DNA of 64,000 nucleotides from Diabrotica undecimpunctata (Eukaryota > Arthropoda > Insecta > Coleoptera > Chrysomelidae), in assembly GCF_040954645.1 (NCBI RefSeq), contig NC_092806.1:114868458-114932457 (forward strand), read 5' to 3'. The notes under the pieces were generated by a model that had not been told where the DNA came from, made no database searches, and saw nothing but the letters and a program-made list of their open reading frames with translations. The position numbers and the translations under genes are program-made. Below are positions 57,640-64,000 of this stretch, one piece after another; positions within the stretch are counted from its first letter, which is position 1; the number at the start of each line of letters is the position of its first letter.

Positions 57640-58130
57640 AGATGAGAAAAAAGGCAAAAATGGCTGCTGGAACATGGACCATAGCAAATCTATAGATAAC
57701 CAAATTAGCAACACCCGACGATAAAAAGAGACTTCGGGAGAATACCATCACCCCCTTCGTAACAGAGTTGCTAAGAAACACCAGACACCATCCTGATACT
57801 CAACTAGATCGGGCTCAAGCAAATTTGATCATTAACAAACTGGGGCATAAAACATCATTTAGCGAAGAGACCCTGTGGGTGAACTGTGTTAATGAGTATA
57901 CAAAAAAATGGACAACTGCAGTCGTAAGGACTATTGAGGGCCTATGGGAGGAAGCAAAACTTAAATATAATTGATCCAAATAATATGCCCAAGCGCCCCA
58001 TGGTCCTCACTCGCGTCCCCGAGAGAGCTTGATGAAGAAACTATCAAGATCCATCTAAGAGGCAAAATCAAAACCTTAACACAGAAGACTGGTCGTGATC
58101 TCTGTTCCACAGACTGAACGACAGTAAAGA
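57640..58130 (+). other. Open frame of unknown origin
   Basis: A forward frame from about 57700 reads DDKKRLRENTITPFVTELL, RNTRHHPDTQ, then LWVNCVNEYTKKWTTAVVRT and LWEEAKLKYN before a stop at 57974. The composition is protein-like. I recognise no family; it could be the remnant of a transposon accessory ORF. 57140-57639 before it holds nothing recognised. Confidence 0.3.
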
Positions 58131-59054
58131 TAAAGGTCATAGGGTCAGCAATATTTATTCATTTTGTCAATTATGTTTTACTAGTAGTTGTTATTTTAAA
58201 ACAAGTAAAACACAAGTTAAATAGTACCAATACAGTGTAAAAACTTTCACATAGACTATCCATTAAAAGTTACTGTTAAATATTTCAAAAATGATTCAGG
58301 AATGCTTTTTGTTGTTATTAAAAGATTATGGATGAAATAGAAGTTTGGAAGTTTCTGCGAAATTCAAAAATTTCAAAATTTAGTAAAAGGTTTCATTGAT
58401 TTTTTGAAGAGGACAATTGTTCAATGAAATAATTTTGAAAATAGTCTAAAAAGTTTATTGAAAAGTCCTGAGAAAATCAAATTTTTTGTTGAATATATTT
58501 TTAAAATTTTTTAAAATGTTGGGTAAATTTTTGAGCAGAATAACAGTATAATAAAAAGTTACATGATGGTTTTTGGTTGTGTTGGAACAAACCTATTTTT
58601 AATTCAAAGTTATAATATTTTAACAATTTAATATATTAAAAATAAAGATTTTATTGTGTAAACAACAAAAAAAAAAAAGACAGTTTGCAAATCAATGGTG
58701 TCGAAATTTGATTAAGTGTGGATGCATAAGTTAAATAATTCGTTCATGCATTCATATTCCTTTCCCACTTCCCCCTAACTATATATTTCATGATGGTTTT
58801 AAGTTGACGGCCACAGTTTTAGTGTATGCAATCGCCCTCTTAAGGATTGTTTTGAAGTATAATGACCGTATATATGCATATATATTTGGTATCTATTGAT
58901 AAAACATTCTCCAGAAAATATATAAGTGAAAAAATAATCCCTGATATTTACAGAAGGGTTAGGTAAAATTTTTTTAAAGCTTTGAAAGAAGTGGCATCTA
59001 TTTCTTTAACATCAAATATTTGAACATGTTCAATTACAAATACGAATGAAAGAT
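58131..59054. other. Unassigned AT-rich sequence
   Basis: No feature recognised. Confidence 0.4.
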
Positions 59055-59413
59055 TTATTAGTGTGACAGGCCACTGGATTAGCTATGGAGCTAGCAAATC
59101 TAATGTTATGAAAATACAAAGATTTCAATATAAAACTCTAAGAGCAATCGCTAATGCCCCTTTGTATATCCAGAATGACGCCTTACATAGAGATCTCCAG
59201 GTACTAACAGTCTCCGAAGAGTGCAAAAGAATTTCTGAACAATATCAAAACAGGTTGCACATGCATCCTAACACACTGGCATACAATCTTCTCCACAACC
59301 AACAGGCGACCAACCAGAGATTAAAGCGGTATGATCCCTTGGACCTACAAATCATTCCTGACAGTGTCTACAGTAGTGGAAGCTACACCTTCAACAGCGT
59401 TCAGCCATTGTGA
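59055..59413 (+). mobile_element. Jockey-like LINE ORF2 C-terminal fragment
   Basis: A single open frame: YGASKSNVMKIQRFQYKTLR, AIANAPLYIQNDALHRDLQV, then HPNTLAYNLLHNQQATNQRL and the terminal RYDPLDL. This matches the (L)WGCASKSNIxxIQRFQNKxLRxIxxAPWYxxNxxLHxDL signature at the end of Jockey-clade ORF2. The RT part is missing. The body is otherwise undamaged. Confidence 0.85.
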
Positions 59414-60184
59414 TCTGTGTTGTTTTTAGTATTGCTGTTCGCGTATCTGTGTATGTGCACATCCCATCAGTTACATCTCTCTGACATTGTAAAGACAAAC
59501 AATAAAGGAGGGAGTTCAAACTATCCCGTATTGTTGATAATCGGTGATCTTCGGCCAATGTTGTAACTGTCTGACAATTAAGGAGGAAGTTTCTTGAGGG
59601 TTTCCCCTCAATGTATCATCAATCATTATATAAAAACTCTTGTACCGGAATGTAAGTAGTATTTTGTTTATTTCTAATTTATTACAATTCAACAGATTTT
59701 TTCTCTTACCAATTTGTGGGTTGTTACTTTGTCTGCTAAAGCAATTTTATGCATATTAATAAACACAGACATGTAATATTGGCATAATTACTATAACTTT
59801 TCTGATCTATATCTTTATAAGACAGCACCCTAATATGGGCTTTTTATAATTTCAGCATTTAATTTACATTGTACCACTGACCTGATGATGCTTTGCAAAT
59901 TTTAGAAAGCGAAACCGGTCGTCTTGGGTAGTAAAATTAAATTGATTGTAAGTCTAATTTATTTCTTTTACCTCTTTTTTAAAATGGACTCACACAAGCA
60001 ACACATTCATGATTTTACAAACAATTTAACTTATTGTTTTTATTGTGAAACAGATTGTAAAAAATCTTGGATGTTAAAAAAAATTGTTAAGGGACAGCGA
60101 AGCTCTTATTGTAAAAGGCTGTAAATATGCAGATATAAACAGTGAGGGGTGTTTAATTAATAATAAAAAGGGATGCAATTAATA
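59414..60184. other. Unassigned sequence
   Basis: Includes the LINE's presumed 3' UTR and a CTGATGA…GAAACCGGTCG motif at 59882-59919. A 66-codon frame at 59924-60124 has paired cysteines (CFYCETDCKKSW), but its family is unknown. Confidence 0.35.
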
Positions 60185-60815
60185 ATCAATGACAGTAAAA
60201 ATTCTTAAAGAACCATATCATATGCTAAGTACTGCCTGTCGAATTGCAACTCACTTCAATCACTCATCTTTAGCAAGCAGCAAATACAACATAAGTTGAA
60301 CATGGACCAGAAAAAAATTATTTAAGATGTATAAACATGTTGGAACTCTACTCTCTCTAAGATTGCTTCATTTCAGATGTGGTTTAACTATTTATCTTAC
60401 TGAAAATAGGGATATAAATAATTTAAGCAGTAATCAGTTTAAATAAATAATTAAAGCTGTCTTTGAATTACTTAATCTTCTAAAGAGATAACAAAACTGA
60501 TGAGTAGCACGAACTCAGTTATTTTAGAACTGATTCCAATGATTGCTGTATTAAGGGGCTATCTTTTGTCCAATAAAATAAAACAGTTACATGCCATTGG
60601 AACTATGAAAGAAAATTTCATTACTGGAATCAATAAAAGGTTTTGTGACGAGGAGTCCAAGAATTATTTTACCATATTTACTATGTTAGATCCCAGATAC
60701 AAAACCTATTTTTTTAAGTAATACTGTAGTTGAAGATATTAAAAACAAAGTTGTGAGAAAAATCACAGAAATTAATAAAATCAATATTGGTGAGTCTGAA
60801 TCTGAAAAATAAGTA
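60185..60815 (+). pseudogene. hAT (ZBED-like) transposase, central-to-late part
   Basis: Forward readings, with stops between: RIATHFNHSSLASSKYN (60235-60285), then DV*TCWNSTL (the RWNST box, arginine position lost). The best part, 60500-60815, reads SSTNSVILELIPMIAVLRGY, KENFITGINKRFCDEESKNY and TMLDPRYKTYFF (the LDPRFK box), then a tail interrupted by the CR1-like LINE. The C-terminal dimerisation (hATC) domain is missing. Confidence 0.8.
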
Positions 60816-63800
60816 GATGATAATAATAATAATAATAATAATAATAAAGGTCTTTATTTTTCCTTCAAATTCATACAATACACAAAATATATAATTTATA
60901 TATGCATAAAATACAATAAGAAAGAAAAAATGCCGAAGATCAGTTGGTGCTGATTTCAAGAAATCAGTACCTCTGCTTTTCATCTTGAGCAAGAGAGAAA
61001 AAAAAATATAATATATTTTTTTGCATGTTATGTAACAATCAATTAAAAACCATAACCAATAGAAACATTTAACATTTAAATATTGTACAAAAACTATCAC
61101 ACAGTTTATACATACTTCATAACAGGTCATCAAATAGTTGCACATGTGTTACTCACTTAGCAATTTAGATTTAAGAGATTTCTTAAAAGATATAATCGAT
61201 TTTAATTTTAATTCTTTAGCTAATCCATTATATACTTTTGATATTTGATATGTAAATGAATTTTTGAATTGTTCTGTACGATGTGGCGGAGCTGTAATTG
61301 TATTTTTATATCTTGTATTAACGTTATGTATGTCAGTTCTGTATATAATTTTTTTAAAAAGATATGCTGGTAGAGAGTTTTTGATAATTTTGTGGAAAAG
61401 ACAAGCAGCATGTAGAAATCTTCTCTTTTCCATGTTCAACCATTTAACATGTTTTAATTTGTGAGAAATAGGCTGGTGTCTTCTTACACCACAGATCAGA
61501 CGAAGACACGAATTTTGAACAACTTGAATTCTTCTCCTGTCATCTGAACTAATACAAGGCCCATACACAACATCTCCATAGTTACATTTTGATAGTACCA
61601 GACTTTCGCACAATATTCTTTTTACTTTGTATGACAGATAGCGGCGATTATGGTAAATTGTTCTTAGACTAAGAAATGCTTTACTCACACAGGTGTTAAT
61701 ATGTTTTGTAAATTTGAGGTGATTATCTAAAGTTAAACCTAGATTTTTTGCACTAGTTACAGGTTTAATGGTTTCATTATTAACAACTATTTCAATGATG
61801 TTACTCATTTCCAAACACACCCTGTTTGGACCAAAAACCACCAGATTAGTTTTTTTAGAATTTATATTTAATGCATGATTTCCTGCCCAAGCAATCAATG
61901 ATTTAATATCTTGATTAACAATCTCAATAGCACTTGCTCTGTCAACTGGGTAAAATGAGTGGTAAATTTGTGTATCATCTGCATAGAGATGAAATTTACA
62001 GGTATTCAAGGAGGTACCAATATTGGTGGTGTATAAAGTAAATAAGATTGGACCTAAAATTGAGCCCTGAGGTACACCTGACAAAATGTTTAGAAAATCA
62101 GAGATTCTTTCGTCTACTTTGACGCTCTGTTTCCTGTGATGCAAGTATGACTTAACCATATTCAATGCATCTATGGAAAAGCCGATTGACTTCAAAATTG
62201 CACAGAGTAGTGAATGATTGAGAGTGTCGAATGCCTTAGAGAAATCGATCAAAACTAAAATGGTAACCTTACCCACATCTCTTTCTCTCAAAATGTCATC
62301 AGTTATTTTAAGGAGTGCTGTTTCACAGTTGTGAAATGGCCTAAACCCGGACTGAAAATCAGTTAAGATATTATTGTTAGAAATATAATCACCAAGATGC
62401 ATTTGCATAATGCGTTCTAACACTTTTGATAAAGTAGGCAGAATACTAATAGGTCTAAGATCCTTATATTCGGTTGGATTATTACATTTAGGTATGGGTC
62501 TAATTAATGCTTTTTTCCATTCATCTGGAAAATAGTTACTTGAGAGGCAACAATTCATTATATGCGTTATATAAGGAATGATTAATGGGCAACATTGAAG
62601 CAACATTTTTAAGTTTAAACCGTCTGAACCTAGAGCATTAGATTTAATAGTATATAACAATTTTTGCACTAGATCACAAGATACTGGAGTAAAGGTAAAT
62701 TGTTCGCGATTAGGTACAGTATTTAAATAATTGTCAATTGTATTTTGATCGATTGTTAGATGTGGGATGCAAGATGTGTAGTACTGATTAATCTCATAGG
62801 GTTCTTTTAATGTTTCTGGAATTGTGTGTTCTGCCTTACCAATATTAATGAGTTGTAAATTTTTCCAAGTATTTTTTATCCCACCCACATGAAGTTTGTG
62901 TTGAAAGAAAGCTTTTTTTTCATTCTCACATGCTAATGTTGTATAATTTCTAATCATTTTGTAGTAGGTAAGGTGAGCTACCTCCTTAGTTTTCTGCCAC
63001 TTTTTTTTAGCCTGATCTCTTAGTGACATAAGAAGTTTCACATTATCTGTTAGCCAAGGATTATAGTTTTTAGTGACTTTAATCTTTTTAAAAGGAGCAT
63101 GTTTGTCGAAGAGAGCCAAAATGGAGCTGCTTAAGAATTTTACTTTATCATTGATGTTTTCAATGTGATAGATGTTGGCAAACAAAGTACAGTTTAAATC
63201 AAGTAAAAAAAGATTTTCATCAAAGTGCTTGAAATTTCTAACTGTCTTAAAAATTGGGGCTGGATTTTCTGGGAAGATATTGACGTCACAATAAATAAGC
63301 TCATGGTCTGTTATGTGGTCAAGAGAACACACACCAAAGGAGCTTATTCTATTTTTGTTTGAGACAATTATATAATCAATCAGAGTCTGCGATGTAGGGG
63401 TTATATGAGTTGGCCCATCAATAATCTGTACCAAATTAAAACTGTCAAGTAAGTCATTAATTTTATGAGCTGGATTCAGATGTGGATTGAGTAAGTCAAC
63501 ATTAAAATCACCCAAACAAAAAATTTCATCACAATCTGTAACCATATCAGCAAGAGATTTTTCAAAAAATTCAATAAAAGTATTAATTATGTAGTCTGGT
63601 GGTTTATAGACTACACCTATACCTATCAAATCAAATTCAGAAAATTGATAATTATTTTTTATATACATACAAACTCCTCCACCTCGACAGTTGGCTATTC
63701 TGTCCTGACGAATTAAATTGTAACCATAAATTTGTACAGCGTTATTTGGTATTATTGGCTTGAGCCATGTCTCAGAGACACAAAATATATCAAATTGTTT

Positions 63801-63975
63801 ATCAATAACATAATTAGCTAAATCAACTATTTTAGGAAATAAAGAACGAATATTAACATGTGCAACTTTTAATCTACCTGTTATATCTTTCTTCAAAAAT
63901 TTCCACCTCCATGGCCTAAATATTCTTGATATCGATTCATATGGAATCTTTTTACACCAACTCCAACGGGCCAGA
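60816..63975 (-). mobile_element. CR1-like non-LTR retrotransposon, 5' end outside or truncated
   Basis: The element runs leftwards from near the window edge to a (TTA)n tail (60821-60847 as TAA on the + strand). It has a 3' UTR of about 300 bp (60848-61148) and ORF2. The ORF2 frame is open further upstream to about 63974. No ORF1 is visible in the remaining ~30 bp. The tail abuts the hAT remnant, showing insertion into an older transposon. The target duplication cannot be checked because the 5' end was not found. Confidence 0.85.
61149..63896 (-). CDS. CR1-like LINE ORF2 (endonuclease-reverse transcriptase), >=915 aa, open
   Basis: This is the replication protein of a LINE: an APE endonuclease nicks the target and the RT copies RNA onto it. 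Endonuclease motifs are VAHVNIRSL (N15), CVSETWL (E42), GGGVCMYIK, CLGDFNVDLL (129-), LIDYIIVS and DHITDHEL. RT motifs are ALGSDGLN (421-), RPISILPTLSK, DFQSGFRPFHNC, LIDFSKAFDTLNH (549-), LSGVPQGSILGPILF (605-) and LYADDTQIYHS (YADD 638-641). The tail CNYGDVVYGPCIS and a basic C-terminus follow. The window is uninterrupted, with no stop or frameshift. The apparent first codon is TTG; the frame continues upstream without ATG. The stretch between FSEFDL and IGVVYKPP looks shorter than usual for the endonuclease fold, suggesting an internal in-frame deletion. Confidence 0.9.
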   Translation of the reverse strand: MKKDITGRLKVAHVNIRSLFPKIVDLANYVIDKQFDIFCVSETWLKPIIPNNAVQIYGYNLIRQDRIANCRGGGVCMYIKNNYQFSEFDLIGIGVVYKPPDYIINTFIEFFEKSLADMVTDCDEIFCLGDFNVDLLNPHLNPAHKINDLLDSFNLVQIIDGPTHITPTSQTLIDYIIVSNKNRISSFGVCSLDHITDHELIYCDVNIFPENPAPIFKTVRNFKHFDENLFLLDLNCTLFANIYHIENINDKVKFLSSSILALFDKHAPFKKIKVTKNYNPWLTDNVKLLMSLRDQAKKKWQKTKEVAHLTYYKMIRNYTTLACENEKKAFFQHKLHVGGIKNTWKNLQLINIGKAEHTIPETLKEPYEINQYYTSCIPHLTIDQNTIDNYLNTVPNREQFTFTPVSCDLVQKLLYTIKSNALGSDGLNLKMLLQCCPLIIPYITHIMNCCLSSNYFPDEWKKALIRPIPKCNNPTEYKDLRPISILPTLSKVLERIMQMHLGDYISNNNILTDFQSGFRPFHNCETALLKITDDILRERDVGKVTILVLIDFSKAFDTLNHSLLCAILKSIGFSIDALNMVKSYLHHRKQSVKVDERISDFLNILSGVPQGSILGPILFTLYTTNIGTSLNTCKFHLYADDTQIYHSFYPVDRASAIEIVNQDIKSLIAWAGNHALNINSKKTNLVVFGPNRVCLEMSNIIEIVVNNETIKPVTSAKNLGLTLDNHLKFTKHINTCVSKAFLSLRTIYHNRRYLSYKVKRILCESLVLSKCNYGDVVYGPCISSDDRRRIQVVQNSCLRLICGVRRHQPISHKLKHVKWLNMEKRRFLHAACLFHKIIKNSLPAYLFKKIIYRTDIHNVNTRYKNTITAPPHRTEQFKNSFTYQISKVYNGLAKELKLKSIISFKKSLKSKLLSE

Positions 63976-64000
63976 AATCCGATTTATACATATCATCCTT
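63976..64000. other. Window edge
   Basis: Only about 25 bp left of the minus-strand upstream region; nothing can be said. Confidence 0.5.

Noticed and set aside
59882..59919. CTGATGA…GAAACCGG motif resembling a hammerhead ribozyme core
   Set aside because: A 5-bp stem II (GCTTT/AAAGC) forms, but an extra U sits between CTGATGA and the stem. No stem I or III, or NUH cleavage site, could be paired nearby.
60714..61145. 143-codon minus-strand ORF
   Set aside because: It covers the CR1-like element's AT-rich 3' UTR and its (TTA)n tail. The residues are low-complexity Ile/Phe/Tyr runs.

Overview
This window looks like AT-rich, transposon-packed insect nuclear DNA. A beetle is possible but I cannot prove it. 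Two host genes are visible only as pieces. (1) The last two coding exons of an NPC2/ML-domain sterol-binding protein lie on the + strand at 3901-4076 and 22537-22620. They are joined in phase across an 18.5 kb intron. (2) The terminal exon of a probable dual-specificity phosphatase lies on the - strand at 44492-44783. The rest of both genes is outside the window or was not recognised. No tRNA, rRNA, CRISPR or bacterial-type feature was seen.

Almost everything else is mobile DNA, much of it nested. The NPC2 intron holds an IS630/Tc1/mariner-type element (4433-18029, - strand). It was split by a near-pristine 11.6 kb Ty3/Gypsy LTR retrotransposon (5014-16640, - strand). That element has intact gag and pol, about 2.2 kb LTRs, a tRNA-Lys primer binding site, a polypurine tract and a 4-bp GCAC target duplication. 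Further on, a second IS630-type element (18389-20315, + strand) with about 305-bp terminal repeats splits a LINE fragment. A 33-bp perfect foldback lies at 21999-22068, shortly before the last NPC2 exon.

From 22.7 to 64 kb the window is a graveyard of 5'-truncated or decayed non-LTR retrotransposons of several families: (GAA)n-tailed, (GAT)n-tailed, Jockey-like, RNase H-bearing and CR1-like. Among them are piggyBac, mariner/Tc1 and hAT remnants. Several insertions can be read exactly from their target duplications: 1368-1706, 40880-41968, 51347-52072, 53051-54659 and a 974-bp TTAA-flanked piggyBac derivative at 34086-35059. The window ends in a 915-codon CR1-like ORF (61149-63896, - strand) that is open throughout and has a (TTA)n tail. 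It sits directly against a hAT remnant.

The best candidates for new biology are: the young intact Gypsy element with tandem copies of its own LTR/primer-site junction inside the LTR; the long-TIR IS630 elements; the 646-bp MITE at 35691-36336; the internally deleted piggyBac derivative with its subterminal palindrome; and the foldback in the NPC2 intron. All family names come from motifs read by eye. Clade-level names are tentative.
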